Under the pieces are notes generated by a model. The model did not search any database and had not been told where the DNA came from. It saw only the letters and a list, made by a program, of their open reading frames with translations. Positions 24,949 to 34,028 of a stretch of DNA of 64,000 nucleotides are shown one piece after another. The stretch is from the NCBI GenBank assembly GCA_027023265.1, contig JALVVV010000054.1:26016-90015 (forward strand), in the 5' to 3' direction. The stretch's first letter is position 1, and each line of letters begins with the position of its first letter. The translations under genes were made by a program, and so were the position numbers. This DNA is from DHVE2 group archaeon (GTDB lineage Archaea; Thermoplasmatota; Thermoplasmata; Thermoplasmatales; Aciduliprofundaceae).

Positions 24949-24957
24949 TTTTTAAAT
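24949..24957 (+). promoter_or_regulatory. TATA-like box for tRNA-Asn
   Basis: TTTTTAAAT centred 28 to 29 bases before the tRNA's first base. Confidence 0.5.
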
Positions 24958-24981
24958 ACTGGTTTTCTATCCCTTATTTGT

Positions 24982-25055
24982 GCCGCCGTAGCTTAGTAGG
25001 CTGGAGCGGCCGGCTGTTAACCGGCAGGTCCCAGGTTCGAATCCTGGCGGCGGCG
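24982..25055 (+). tRNA. tRNA-Asn (anticodon GTT)
   Basis: Full cloverleaf, 74 bases. Acceptor GCCGCCG pairs with CGGCGGC (25048-25054), discriminator G at 25055. D arm GCTT/GAGC, anticodon stem GCCGG/CCGGC around loop CTGTTAA with anticodon GTT, and T arm CCAGG-TTCGAAT-CCTGG. No intron and no encoded CCA. Own TATA box 28 bases upstream. It lies just beyond the decayed IS, but no copy of its 3' end was seen elsewhere that would mark an integration site. Confidence 0.97.
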
Positions 25056-25169
25056 CTGCAATGTTTTCACATATTTTGTATCACAATAAAGTTCTTGCAA
25101 AGTAAAAATAAAATCAACGATAAGTACACATAACAAATTAAAAATAAAACAAAAAATAGGTGTTAAAAA

Positions 25170-28100
25170 TCAGCTCAACAGCCATGACACAATATTGTAC
25201 ATCAATGTAGCACCTGTATCTGAGTCATATTTCTCTACTGCTTCGAATGAAAACGGTGTAAACACTGTCTTGAAGTTGCCATTGGAATAGCTAACTCCGG
25301 CATAATAGCCTGTGTAAGGATCCACAAATATTCCGTGTGCACCGCTCTCAACAGTAATATCATCTGCATAGTTAGTATATGGATAATCAAAGTACACTGT
25401 ACCCAAATCACCAGTAATTGGATCTCCGCTCACACCATATACCTCATCGTAGGAAACATCGTTTATCACACCGCTAACACCAAGATAGTCATTGACAAAT
25501 GTATTGTATATCGTTCCATCATTTCCTCCAGAGAGATCCCACAATATATCTTGACCGGATAGATACAACCTACCTCCATTATCCAAGTACTCCATCAAGT
25601 TCTGTTGATCCTCCGGGGTAATTGTATTTTGATAAGCATATCCCGTATCCCAGATAACCACCGCATAATCAGACAAATCACTATATGACGGTGCATAACC
25701 AACCTGGTAAACATCCCACTCGTACACCTCGTATTCGTCAGTAAGTCCTGAATCAATTAATGCCTGCTCGAAATATTTGCTGTACGGGCTGCCTTCATCA
25801 TCTGCAACAAACAGTATCTTGATACTCTGAGTTGTAGAGGACGCATGAGGTGTAGCACTCACTTCGTTACTCTTCTCGCTTTCACCTACAGAATTTACCG
25901 CAGTAACATAGTAATAGTAGGTCTGGCCATTAGTCACAGATGTGTCATTGTAAGCAAGAGTTGTTCCACTTACAGATGTAAGTAAGCTTTCTCCCCCGGA
26001 GCTCGTTCCTCTGTATATATTGTATCCTGTTATGTTAGCACCACCATTACTATTTGGTTCACTCCAAGTGAGCATTACATATCCATCTCCGGCGCTTGCA
26101 TAAAGATTTAATGGTGCACTAGGAACGGTTGGATTGTTATTACCTGTACCTGTTCCATTTCCACCTGTGCTATTGCTCCCTCCATTGCCAGTACCACCTG
26201 TGTTATTTCCACTGCTACCACCAGAACCACTACCGCTTGAACCACCACTACCTCCTGTTCCATTGCCGGCAGTGCCATTATTACCAGAGCTTCCAGAGCC
26301 AGAGCCGCTGCCACTTCCACCGCTGGAGCCACCATTAACGGTAAGCGTCAGGGTCACGGAATTCGTGAGATTGCCCCAGTGCCCGGTGGTGTGGTTGTAC
26401 GTGTACCCGGTCACGGTAAGCGTGTATGTGCCTCCAGGTGTGCTGCTGCTCGTGTGTATGCTCAACGTGAATCCTGCCGTGGCTCCGTCTCCCGCAGGAT
26501 GCACGTAATTTGTGGACGTGCTGTATGTAGCACCGCTGGGCAATCCACTCACCGTGAAATGCCCTACCTCCGTGGTCCAGTCATACGGAAACTCCACGTT
26601 TATGTAATAACTTGCAGTAGCTCCTGCGCTAACGCTCGCACTGCTACTGCTCGCGCTCATCTTGAACCCGATATCGTGTATGAACTCCCACGCATTTATC
26701 ACTCCCCAGCCACTTGCCTGATCCCAGCCAGTTCCGGCAGAACCTGCGCTACCCGTGGCACCTTGAGTAACATCGTAGAATGGTGGACTATTGCTGTACT
26801 TTCCATTATGATAGTAATCATATCCGAGCTCATAAATTGTAGGATCCAAAAATCCGAGACCATGGTTTGATACGCCATATTTCACTCCAATGTAAGCATC
26901 CATCATGGCTATCATTCCAGCAGTTACCGGACAGGCCACGGATGTTCCCGCAACAGCACCCCACTTAGTATTTCCCTGTCCATCACTTATGTAAACAAGA
27001 GTATGATTTCCCATTGCACTTACATCAGCGGTTACCCTTCCACTGTATGTTCCAATATATTGTTTCTGCCATGATGGCTCAGGATAGGCGGAACTCACAC
27101 CGCTCTGTGTACCCCAGTGGTCACCGCGCGAGTTAGTGCTGCTGGAATCGTACCATACAATCTCATTGCTTCTTGGATTCGCCAAATTTGTGTTGTAACC
27201 CATTGTTGCAGCATCTGTTAGCGAGGTCAAATCCTGCCCATTTGGATAGGGTGTAGTGCCACCCACAGCCACGACTCCGAATGTATCCTGGGCATCTGTA
27301 GAAGGATAGCTTGGAGAAGTAGTATCCCCATCATCACCACTGCTGGCCAACACTGTCACACCCATCGCATTTAATGCCTTTATATCGTTATCAGTAGCAG
27401 CAGAACCCTGTGCATCACCACCGCCCCAAGAATTGCTCACAGCAACGAGTCTTGGAGAGGAAACCTGAGCAAGAGAGTTGAGTATGTAGTTGTACTCGTT
27501 ATCTGGGAAATTGTTCTCTGCAGGACTTCCTTGACTGGTTCCAGGCCCGTAAACACAGTATGTATCTACACCTGGTGCAACTGTTCCCACCATCTCTAAA
27601 TCAAGCTCATTCTCTCCTGAGACCTGGCCATCTGTGTTACTCCCAGGAGGTGTTGTTCCAGCCATACCATGAGAGTGCACCGTAGACATAACACCTAAAT
27701 TCTGTATCCACTGTGGTATCACGTGCTTGTAATAATACTCTACCGCGTTAGGGTCAAAGGGCGCAGAATTAGCCCCTTCCCACAACACAGTTGCAACCCT
27801 CAATCCTGTGGCAAAGATATGCTTTGAGCTTGGCGCCCCAGTTGCAGAGTCGTTATACAACTCGTAAACATGATACATCCTTGCAACATCTGCACCGCTC
27901 AGGTAATCAATACCACTGCTCGCGTGGAAATAATTCAAGTGGAATTTCGTGGCATTGTCCAGCCCGCTAATTCCATATATGTACGGGGCAAACTTTGCTG
28001 GTATCTTAGGCGCACTCATTGGCGCAAAGTACGTGCTCTTTAACTCTGGATTATTGCTTTTGTACACTCCAAACTGCACATTTAGTAGCTTGCTTATCTT

Positions 28101-28532
28101 CCCTATCGTATCGTGTATAGTTATTGCATTCCTCAAATTATAAGTGTACGCCACATTTATATTATTATCATGAAGCCACTCAAGCATCCCAGCATATATC
28201 TTGCCAGACGGAGCAAAATTTGCTTTAAACTCCTTGTAATTCATATAATGATGATACATCGGTGAACGCACATCGTTTACCTCTCCCAAAAACTTGTTGA
28301 GCTCGTCCTCATGACTCCATTTCAGCACGAATGTGAGCCATATCTCCTGGTTCGGATTCGCCTTCCCTATGTACGTGCCTTCCTTGGTTAACTCTGACCT
28401 GTATCCATTCGTGACCGGAACCTTCTCGTTGCCAGCCAGCCCTGATAAAAATCCAAAGTACAATCCTCCGGCCACTACCACCACCACTATTGCAAGCACC
28501 ATTACTTTTTTCCATCCTATTTTCACATTCAT
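25170..28532 (-). CDS. Secreted S53 (sedolisin/kumamolisin-type) acid peptidase with FN3 and C-terminal modules
   Basis: 1120 residues from ATG 28532 (GGTGAT upstream). Order: signal anchor (residues 1-30); activation prodomain to about 190; S53 catalytic domain with Glu near 303 and Asp near 307 (SGENELDLEM), oxyanion Asp near 398 (SSGDDGD), and the nucleophile Ser near 529 in AGTSVACPVTAG; the calcium-site end (FYDVTQG, GWDQASGWG); a beta-sandwich of about 100 residues; a Gly/Ser/Asn linker of some 70 residues; a fibronectin III domain (PSAPLNLYASA to SNEVSATP); and a last 200-residue domain (ILFVADDEGS, LYLSGQDILWD) that looks like a glutamine-amidotransferase-type fold. All catalytic residues are present, so it should digest protein outside the cell in acid. 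Confidence 0.95.
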   Translation of the reverse strand: MNVKIGWKKVMVLAIVVVVVAGGLYFGFLSGLAGNEKVPVTNGYRSELTKEGTYIGKANPNQEIWLTFVLKWSHEDELNKFLGEVNDVRSPMYHHYMNYKEFKANFAPSGKIYAGMLEWLHDNNINVAYTYNLRNAITIHDTIGKISKLLNVQFGVYKSNNPELKSTYFAPMSAPKIPAKFAPYIYGISGLDNATKFHLNYFHASSGIDYLSGADVARMYHVYELYNDSATGAPSSKHIFATGLRVATVLWEGANSAPFDPNAVEYYYKHVIPQWIQNLGVMSTVHSHGMAGTTPPGSNTDGQVSGENELDLEMVGTVAPGVDTYCVYGPGTSQGSPAENNFPDNEYNYILNSLAQVSSPRLVAVSNSWGGGDAQGSAATDNDIKALNAMGVTVLASSGDDGDTTSPSYPSTDAQDTFGVVAVGGTTPYPNGQDLTSLTDAATMGYNTNLANPRSNEIVWYDSSSTNSRGDHWGTQSGVSSAYPEPSWQKQYIGTYSGRVTADVSAMGNHTLVYISDGQGNTKWGAVAGTSVACPVTAGMIAMMDAYIGVKYGVSNHGLGFLDPTIYELGYDYYHNGKYSNSPPFYDVTQGATGSAGSAGTGWDQASGWGVINAWEFIHDIGFKMSASSSSASVSAGATASYYINVEFPYDWTTEVGHFTVSGLPSGATYSTSTNYVHPAGDGATAGFTLSIHTSSSTPGGTYTLTVTGYTYNHTTGHWGNLTNSVTLTLTVNGGSSGGSGSGSGSGSSGNNGTAGNGTGGSGGSSGSGSGGSSGNNTGGTGNGGSNSTGGNGTGTGNNNPTVPSAPLNLYASAGDGYVMLTWSEPNSNGGANITGYNIYRGTSSGGESLLTSVSGTTLAYNDTSVTNGQTYYYYVTAVNSVGESEKSNEVSATPHASSTTQSIKILFVADDEGSPYSKYFEQALIDSGLTDEYEVYEWDVYQVGYAPSYSDLSDYAVVIWDTGYAYQNTITPEDQQNLMEYLDNGGRLYLSGQDILWDLSGGNDGTIYNTFVNDYLGVSGVINDVSYDEVYGVSGDPITGDLGTVYFDYPYTNYADDITVESGAHGIFVDPYTGYYAGVSYSNGNFKTVFTPFSFEAVEKYDSDTGATLMYNIVSWLLS

Positions 28533-28874
28533 TTTTATCACCACCATGTGGTCCTACCATAGATATATTTATCAATAGCACCACATATATTTCTAATTCC
28601 TTCCACAAGTTAATAGTATATACGCTTTTCTGATTTTGATTTCTATGCTATAATGTTACATTGATAAGTTAAACAGCACTATTGCCCAAAAAACAAGGGA
28701 AATACCAATAAAAACACCTCATTCAACCTATCAAAAATAATGTGTACTACTACAAAGTAGAACAACACTTCAAAGTTGTACTTTTGTAAAAGAAGTATAT
28801 AATGTAGAGAAATTTAGCAAATAAACAAAAATTAATGCAAATGTAAAAATAGATAAAAAGAAGATACAGGGATT
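28533..28874. other. Intergenic region: S53 promoter and terminator of the ammonium transporter
   Basis: For the peptidase, the TATA-like stretch at 28561-28573 (AGATATATTTATC) is about 34 bases from ATG 28532. Beyond it, 28748-28797 holds three short palindromes in a row (CTAC-n6-GTAG, ACAAC-n8-GTTGT, ACTT-n9-AAGT) of unknown role. Reading minus from the ammonium transporter stop, T runs at 28800-28862 look like an archaeal terminator. No gene seen. Confidence 0.4.
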
Positions 28875-30083
28875 TTACTCGTCAAAATAAGCAGGTACAT
28901 CGTACTCAGTTGCATCCAAACCTGCCTCTTCTTCCTCTTCAGGCACGCGTAGCGGAGTTATTTTGTTCACGAGCCAGAGTATTCCATATGTAACCCCGAA
29001 TGCATACGCCGCGGTAAATAGGTCAGCAGCAATTTGCTTTCCGAAGAAATCCACGCCTCCGTAGATAAGACCATTTGCACCGTTTATTGCTGCACTACCA
29101 AATATGCCTAAGAGAATTATCCCGGTGAAACCACCAATTCCGTGTACACCCCAGACATCCAGCGCGTCGTCCCAGCCCTTCTTGTGCACGAAATCTACAA
29201 CCCAGTGTGATACCAAAGCTGCAGTTATGCCAATAATCATCGCTGCCTGTGGATTTACAAATCCTGCAGCAGGGGTTATTGTTGCAAGACCCGCAATAGA
29301 ACCTGTCATGAAACCTATGCTGCTCCACTTCTTTCCAACGGCGTAATCCCAGAACATCCATGTTATCGCAGCAAAGGATGCCGCAATCATGGTATTGATA
29401 AAAGCCACATTTGTGTCTGCATCAACTCTTAAAGCACTTCCCGCGTTGAAACCAAACCATCCAAACCAAAGCAAAGCGGTACCCAGCACTATCAGAGGTA
29501 CACTGTGATTGCCAGGCTTGGGATGCAAGCGCTTTCCCAAGAAGAACACAGACGCAAGAGCGCCAAATCCTGCGCTAACATGAACAACAATTCCTCCGGC
29601 AAAATCCTCAACTCCCCACTGTGCGAGAAAACCGCCGCCCCATAGCCAGTGGGCAAACGGGAAATATATCAGGAACAACCAGAGCGTTAGAAAAACAATA
29701 AATCCTTTGAACCTCATTCTATCTGCAAATGCACCGGTCATCAGTACAGGAGTAATTATTGCAAACATTAGCTGATATATCATAAAGGTGTACATGCTTA
29801 TTGCTCCGTTGCTGTACAGAGTATTTGGAGTCAAATTGAACAACGCCACGTAATTGCAATTGCCAATTATTCCTGCAATATCTGGCGCAAATGCAAGGGT
29901 AAATCCAAACAAGACCCATATCACAGTCGTCCATCCCGCAGAGAAGAAATTCTGCATCATCATTGCCACTGCGTTTTTCTTGTTAACCATACCCCCGTAG
30001 AAAAGTGCAAGACCAGGTGTCATTATAAACACCAGTGCCGCTGCAATCAGCATAAATCCATCACTTGCCGGATCAAATGCCAT
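28875..30083 (-). CDS. amt: Ammonium transporter
   Basis: 402 residues from ATG 30083 (AAGGAGATG upstream with good spacing; an earlier ATG at 30092 lies against it). Eleven membrane spans. Amt features: MTPGLALFYGGMV, the second pore histidine region, FAGGIVVHVSAGFGALA, and WFGWFGFNAGSAL, DVWGVHGIGGFTGIILLG. Moves ammonium (as NH3 or NH4+) into the cell. A PII protein gene usually follows amt but none is seen on either side. TATA-like AAATTTAAG read on minus at 30133-30140 fits a short leader. Confidence 0.96.
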   Translation of the reverse strand: MAFDPASDGFMLIAAALVFIMTPGLALFYGGMVNKKNAVAMMMQNFFSAGWTTVIWVLFGFTLAFAPDIAGIIGNCNYVALFNLTPNTLYSNGAISMYTFMIYQLMFAIITPVLMTGAFADRMRFKGFIVFLTLWLFLIYFPFAHWLWGGGFLAQWGVEDFAGGIVVHVSAGFGALASVFFLGKRLHPKPGNHSVPLIVLGTALLWFGWFGFNAGSALRVDADTNVAFINTMIAASFAAITWMFWDYAVGKKWSSIGFMTGSIAGLATITPAAGFVNPQAAMIIGITAALVSHWVVDFVHKKGWDDALDVWGVHGIGGFTGIILLGIFGSAAINGANGLIYGGVDFFGKQIAADLFTAAYAFGVTYGILWLVNKITPLRVPEEEEEAGLDATEYDVPAYFDE

Positions 30084-30152
30084 TTTTATCATCTCCTTAT
30101 ATAGTTTCTACTGGGAAATTGCACCAGAGTACTTAAATTTTTTTTGAAGGTG

Positions 30153-30644
30153 AGGTAAGTTGAAATCCTTGAAAACATGAAAAAAGAATGGGTGAAGATG
30201 TAATCTTCAACCCCTCTTTTGAATTATGGCTCACCACCTATTTCCAATACAGAGCGTATGTTGCGTAGGAGTCATAGCCTTTATCAGTATAGACTTATTT
30301 TATTTTCTCGCCTTTCAAAAGAGTAATGAGATATGGCGAATTATTAACATGCCATTTAGTAACCATTGCATTGGTAATGAGCTTTTTCTCAATATCCACA
30401 GCAGCGCGCAATTTCAACCCTTCTATTAGTTTTACTATCTCACTAATTACTATGCGATTCCAGAGCTTGGGAATTCTTTTTATCGCCCATGAAATTGTGC
30501 TTAGAATCCCTTCCTTTAAAAAAGGTGTCCTTTCTACAAAGCAGGGCGGGCTCGCATCTTTCGACGCTCATTCATCCCCAAAGAATATTAGGCTTTGAAG
30601 AATAATCCCCCCATTTTATTTTTCTGCAGGATTGCAACTTACCT
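30153..30644 (-). mobile_element. Decayed insertion sequence, copy 2 (about 492 bp, inverted relative to copy 1)
   Basis: Ends GGTAAGTTGAAATCCTTGAAAA (left, within 20 bases of identity with copy 1's right end) and TTGCAACTTACC (right). Read on minus, broken frames keep the DDE transposase core: AAVDIEKKLITNAMVTKW, then NNSPYL and, after a stop, TDKGYDSYATYAL, which carries the second conserved aspartate. The stretch ATTCTTTGGGGATGAA...AAGATGCGAGC matches copy 1. Flanking TGA on both sides may be a 3-base target duplication. Several stops and gaps make it non-functional. Confidence 0.75.
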
Positions 30645-30909
30645 GAATGTGTGAAATGAAACGTGTGCGCTTCACAGATGAGGTCTCTTTTGGGGAGTGG
30701 TCAGAGAAAACGGGATAAGCGCAAAATTTTACACCGAGAATTCCTGAGGTGACAGATACTTTATATTAGCATTCCACCAATTATTTTTATCTTTCATCTT
30801 TTTAAAATTACATGGTGCATTTATTAATATAGGTTTTTTTCTTCAAGTATCATTGAATCTTTTAATAGTGACCCGTTACTGTAGGTGTGCGGTGGGGATA
30901 CAGAATTGA
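30645..30909. other. Gene-free stretch after IS copy 2
   Basis: About 265 bases with T- and A-rich runs (30785-30845) and no frame, repeat or RNA structure that I can support. Confidence 0.3.
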
Positions 30910-31097
30910 TTAGCTTTTTCCAAACCTATATCTTTCAAGTTCCTTATCCATCCTATGGTACTCTCTCCACGCCTCATCTGTTAGCTCCAAGAATTTCTCC
31001 ATGTTCGAGTTAAATTGATTCATTATCTCCTTCAGATGAAAATGCACCTCTGGATTGGTAAACTCAATAAACTGTGACGAAATGCTATCCTGCCTAA
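30910..31097 (-). pseudogene. Relic of a small helical protein gene
   Basis: On minus, an open frame of about 62 codons ends at TAA (30910-30912). It encodes a charged helix-rich peptide: FTNPEVHFHLKEIMNQ, NMEKFLELTDEAWREYHR, MDKELERYRFGKS. There is a TGA at its upstream edge and no good start except an internal ATG (MNQFNSNM). It looks like the C-terminal remnant of a coiled-coil protein left beside the VirB4 operon. Function unknown. Confidence 0.4.
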
Positions 31098-31170
31098 TTC
31101 ATTAGCCATAGCAATAGAAATAAACATAATATTAAAAGCATCTGCGCAATGTGGTTTATGAGCAACTGCA

Positions 31171-31267
31171 CTATGTCTGCAAGTACCTATCTTCCTCCTC
31201 GCTCGCGTATATTTTGAGCGGAATTTTCACCATGTCCACCCTTAACAATCCTGTGGAGAATCCGTAA
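31171..31267 (-). pseudogene. Out-of-frame C-terminal tail of the VirB4-like ATPase
   Basis: After HSGK the ATPase frame ends quickly in VTDSPQDC. One base further along, the minus strand stays open to TAG (31171-31173) and reads YGFSTGLLRVDMVKIPLK then IYASEEEDRYLQT, which is the normal end of a VirB4/HerA-type ATPase. Restoring one G at CC 31268-31269 (GGAAAGG to GGAAAGGG) joins the frames as HSGKGYGFS. Confidence 0.7.
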
Positions 31268-32858
31268 CCTTTCCGCTGTGCGCCTGAAGGATGTAATCTT
31301 CCTCATAGGGAAGGAGCTTGTAGAATTGCCTCGTCTCATCAGAAAGGTTATCGTGATAGAGGAGAAGGTGAATCTTTGCATTTTCCATGATAGCGCGAGT
31401 GTGCTCGTTCACAAACGCGTCGTTGGCGCTCTGAGTCAGAAGAACCATGCTCGTTTTATAATGCCTCGTGCGCCTCGCCATCCACTCGAGGAGCTCTGCG
31501 CATTTATCGTATTTCCAGATGTGGTGCACCTCATCGATGTAGAACAGCTTATTTTTCCCTATATTTTTCTCACTGCGAATTTGCAAATACACGAAGGCGG
31601 AAATCATGAACATGAAGAACGGAAGAAATCGGTCGGGTGTTCCTTTCAAATCGAAATTCACGTACTTCTCCTCGCCGATGTTTATGTTACTTCTCCTGTT
31701 GAGAAAAGATAATGAGCCCTCTTCAAATATTCGCATTGCATTTCTCAACCTCGATAATCCCTGCGTCTTCTCCATCTCCGCAATTACGTCGCTCATTATT
31801 AACTCTTCTTCTCTCTCCGTGAATAATTTAGTTAGTATCACGTCCATCAGAGCAGCTTCCTCATCGGTCATGTTGAAAAGTGTGGAAAGAGTGGCTATCA
31901 CGCCGTCCACTCTCTCATGTATCGTCTCGCCCAACCTCGGGTCGAGAGGATTTAAAATTGCACCTTCGCCTGTTGGATTCCAGAGGCGGATGCTCTTACC
32001 TCCCATCGCTTCAAATAGGGCTCCGTTCTCTCCCAGCGGATCTATGGCATAAATCAACACCCCGGGGTCGTTCATCTTACTGCAAACCATGGTGAGCTTC
32101 TCGAAGTATGATTTTCCGCTTCCCGTCTTACCGAATATGAGCATGTTGTAAGAGGAGAGTACGAATCGATCCACGAATACCGGTGTGTCGTTGTTTGCAT
32201 TCAACCCAAATAGTATGGCGTTTTTGCCCATGACCGAATACGTGGCGGACACGAAAGGAAACAGAGCCGTGGCCACATCGGTATGAATCACCCTCCCTTT
32301 GTGGTATGGAATCCTCACATCCATAATTGGCGCCGTGTGCTTGAAAATCTCCCAAACTCGATATATGCCTTCAATAACGCTGAAATTTAAAGCTCTGAAA
32401 CGGGATAGTAGACGCTCATAGAGGTCGTTTGCATCGCTGTATGTGTTCCCCCTTGCAGAAACAACGAATGTGGCCTTATACAGATGGGATAACCTCGCAG
32501 AAATTAAATCTCGCAGCTGCTCAGCACTCTCTTTTTCCAGTACCAATTTTGAATACCTGTACGAAGTCGGATCCGTGGTGTGTAGCTCGGTTAGCACAGT
32601 ACTCAATTCCCTCTGAATCAGCCGCAATGAGTAATCGTCTTCCATCCTTTCCAAATATATTCCGATGTCTGTGGAGAACTTGGAGGATATGAACTCTTTC
32701 AGAAACCCGTAATAGACATTTTTAGGATATTCGTACGGCAATATCACTTTGACGTATTTCCCGCTCTCAGTCTTGATGTAATTCTTTCCGATTTCATGCT
32801 TGAATTTGAGCAGGTTCCCGATGTTCCTCTTCTTCTCTTCTTTGATTTTATATCCCAT
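31242..32858 (-). CDS. VirB4/TraC-like secretion or conjugation ATPase, C-terminus frameshifted
   Basis: 538 residues from ATG 32858 (GGAGG 9 bases upstream). The C-terminal ATPase domain has Walker A FGKTGSGKSYFEKL near residue 244, Walker B NKLFYIDEVHHIW near 439, and the R-rich ARRTRHYKTSMVLLTQSANDA segment (VirB4 motif with arginine finger region and Q). The first 200 residues are the VirB4 middle domain. VirB4 proteins power pilus assembly or DNA/protein transfer. The last native 33 residues are displaced by a one-base deletion near 31268, leaving a short foreign tail; activity may be reduced or lost. Last gene of the nine-gene operon. Confidence 0.85.
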   Translation of the reverse strand: MGYKIKEEKKRNIGNLLKFKHEIGKNYIKTESGKYVKVILPYEYPKNVYYGFLKEFISSKFSTDIGIYLERMEDDYSLRLIQRELSTVLTELHTTDPTSYRYSKLVLEKESAEQLRDLISARLSHLYKATFVVSARGNTYSDANDLYERLLSRFRALNFSVIEGIYRVWEIFKHTAPIMDVRIPYHKGRVIHTDVATALFPFVSATYSVMGKNAILFGLNANNDTPVFVDRFVLSSYNMLIFGKTGSGKSYFEKLTMVCSKMNDPGVLIYAIDPLGENGALFEAMGGKSIRLWNPTGEGAILNPLDPRLGETIHERVDGVIATLSTLFNMTDEEAALMDVILTKLFTEREEELIMSDVIAEMEKTQGLSRLRNAMRIFEEGSLSFLNRRSNINIGEEKYVNFDLKGTPDRFLPFFMFMISAFVYLQIRSEKNIGKNKLFYIDEVHHIWKYDKCAELLEWMARRTRHYKTSMVLLTQSANDAFVNEHTRAIMENAKIHLLLYHDNLSDETRQFYKLLPYEEDYILQAHSGKVTDSPQDC

Positions 32859-33267
32859 AGCCAAATGCCTCCGCTAGTTCTCTTTTTTCTTTCAACTCTT
32901 GCATAAAAAATAGATACGCCAATATGGGCGAGGTGAGCGAGGAGCCGTAGGCCCCGATTAAGTACGCCAAATTGTTAGGATTCAGGGAAAACGCAAGGAA
33001 AAATAAGGTGATGAGCAAAACTACAATTATCCATCTTCCAAATTTCACTTTGTTTTTAGAAGCTTCCATTCCATAAATCAACAACGTTATCAGAGAGATG
33101 AACGAGAAAAAATAGAGGAGCGAGAGAAGCAGGATAGATGTCCATGCTACAAAAAGAACTACAATTGTAGCAACAAATACCGCCTTGAAAAGTTCGTACC
33201 CGCTTATCCGATAATCCACCAGGGATACGGTTTTCTTCTCTTTCTCCTTCTTTTTGCGGAAGATCAT
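32848..33267 (-). CDS. Small membrane protein of the secretion-like operon
   Basis: 139 residues. A basic, charged N-terminus (MIFRKKKEKEKK) then four hydrophobic segments: about residues 27-50, 50-68, 75-95 and 100-122. The end (MQELKEKRELAEAFGYGI) is cytoplasmic and charged. It overlaps both neighbours (4 bases upstream, 11 downstream to the ATPase start). Not recognised; its place between the PrgI-like protein and the ATPase suggests a membrane docking part, like VirB3 or VirB8 elements. Confidence 0.7.
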   Translation of the reverse strand: MIFRKKKEKEKKTVSLVDYRISGYELFKAVFVATIVVLFVAWTSILLLSLLYFFSFISLITLLIYGMEASKNKVKFGRWIIVVLLITLFFLAFSLNPNNLAYLIGAYGSSLTSPILAYLFFMQELKEKRELAEAFGYGI

Positions 33268-34028
33268 GATACCGCGCTCCGTATCACATCGTAAATCTGG
33301 GATTTTCCTTTCAACACTTCTCCCCCGATTCCAAGCTGGTTTAGATGCTCCATCACTATCTTCGTTCTTATGTCCAGCATGTCCCTCGCCCTGCGGTACT
33401 GCACCCGCTCATCTCCGCTTTTTAATTCCCATGTGAACACGGGAACCACTACATAGTAGAATTGCAGATAGAGATTCTCCGTGAATTTGTGTATTAATTT
33501 TTTATAGCTTTCTGCCAGCTCGCTCTTCTCTGTGATAAGCTCATCGAAAATTTCCGGCTTAACTTTCCTCGTTTTAACCACGAATTGCAGTGGGAAATCG
33601 CAGGCGTTGAGCATCATCTCGTAAGTTTTCAAAGCGGATATTTTCCCGCCAGTGCTCATAAAATCGAAAGGAAGGCCATTAGACACCAAAATTATGCGAA
33701 AATATGCACTTCCGTTGAATAGGGTCATCTCGTCATTGTATATGTAAAGCGGTGGAAAATCAGGTGTTTTATGCTTCGCCGCCTTTTTCAATATGAGATA
33801 CGAATAAAGGTCCATCTGGTCCATCTTCCAGAATGCAAACATCCAAGCGATTACAAATCCGAAAATCACCACACCCAAGGCGGCCCATACATTCGGAATA
33901 ACAAGAGCAACCGCTATAAATGCCACAAATATAATGATGAATATGAATAAATCGCGGACATTGAACACCCCGATGCTCATCTTCCTGCCGAAATTTTCCG
34001 GCACTTTAACGCGGAGTTCCTCAATCAT
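33264..34028 (-). CDS. PrgI/VirB3-like membrane protein fused to a VirB4 N-terminal-like domain
   Basis: 254 residues. The start (RVKVPENFGRKMSIGVFNVRDL) followed by two spans (about residues 27-70) resembles PrgI/VirB3 proteins. The rest, NGSAYFRIILVSNGLPFDFM, SALKTYEMMLNACDFPLQFVV, then RVQYRRARDMLDIRTKIV, resembles the N-terminal domain of VirB4/TrbE ATPases. So the usual VirB3-VirB4 unit seems split, with the N-terminal part here and the ATPase in a gene two downstream. GGAGG upstream and ATGA overlap with the VirB6-like gene. Resemblance judged by eye. Confidence 0.65.
   Translation of the reverse strand: MIEELRVKVPENFGRKMSIGVFNVRDLFIFIIIFVAFIAVALVIPNVWAALGVVIFGFVIAWMFAFWKMDQMDLYSYLILKKAAKHKTPDFPPLYIYNDEMTLFNGSAYFRIILVSNGLPFDFMSTGGKISALKTYEMMLNACDFPLQFVVKTRKVKPEIFDELITEKSELAESYKKLIHKFTENLYLQFYYVVVPVFTWELKSGDERVQYRRARDMLDIRTKIVMEHLNQLGIGGEVLKGKSQIYDVIRSAVS

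Noticed and set aside
24982..25055. tRNA-Asn as an integration site
   Set aside because: No second copy of its 3' end was seen, and no integrase gene is in the window; the nearby IS is decayed and not tRNA-linked.
26129..26870. Proline/leucine-rich plus-strand frames opposite the S53 peptidase
   Set aside because: They are the complement of the Gly/Ser/Asn linker and beta-sandwich codons, so low-complexity shadows.
28748..28797. Three short palindromes as a regulatory RNA
   Set aside because: Stems are only 4 to 5 bases in AT-rich DNA and could be chance; no promoter is placed to make a transcript.
30226..30598. Two plus-strand frames (67 and 90 codons) between amt and VirB4
   Set aside because: They lie inside the decayed IS copy 2, antisense to its transposase text.
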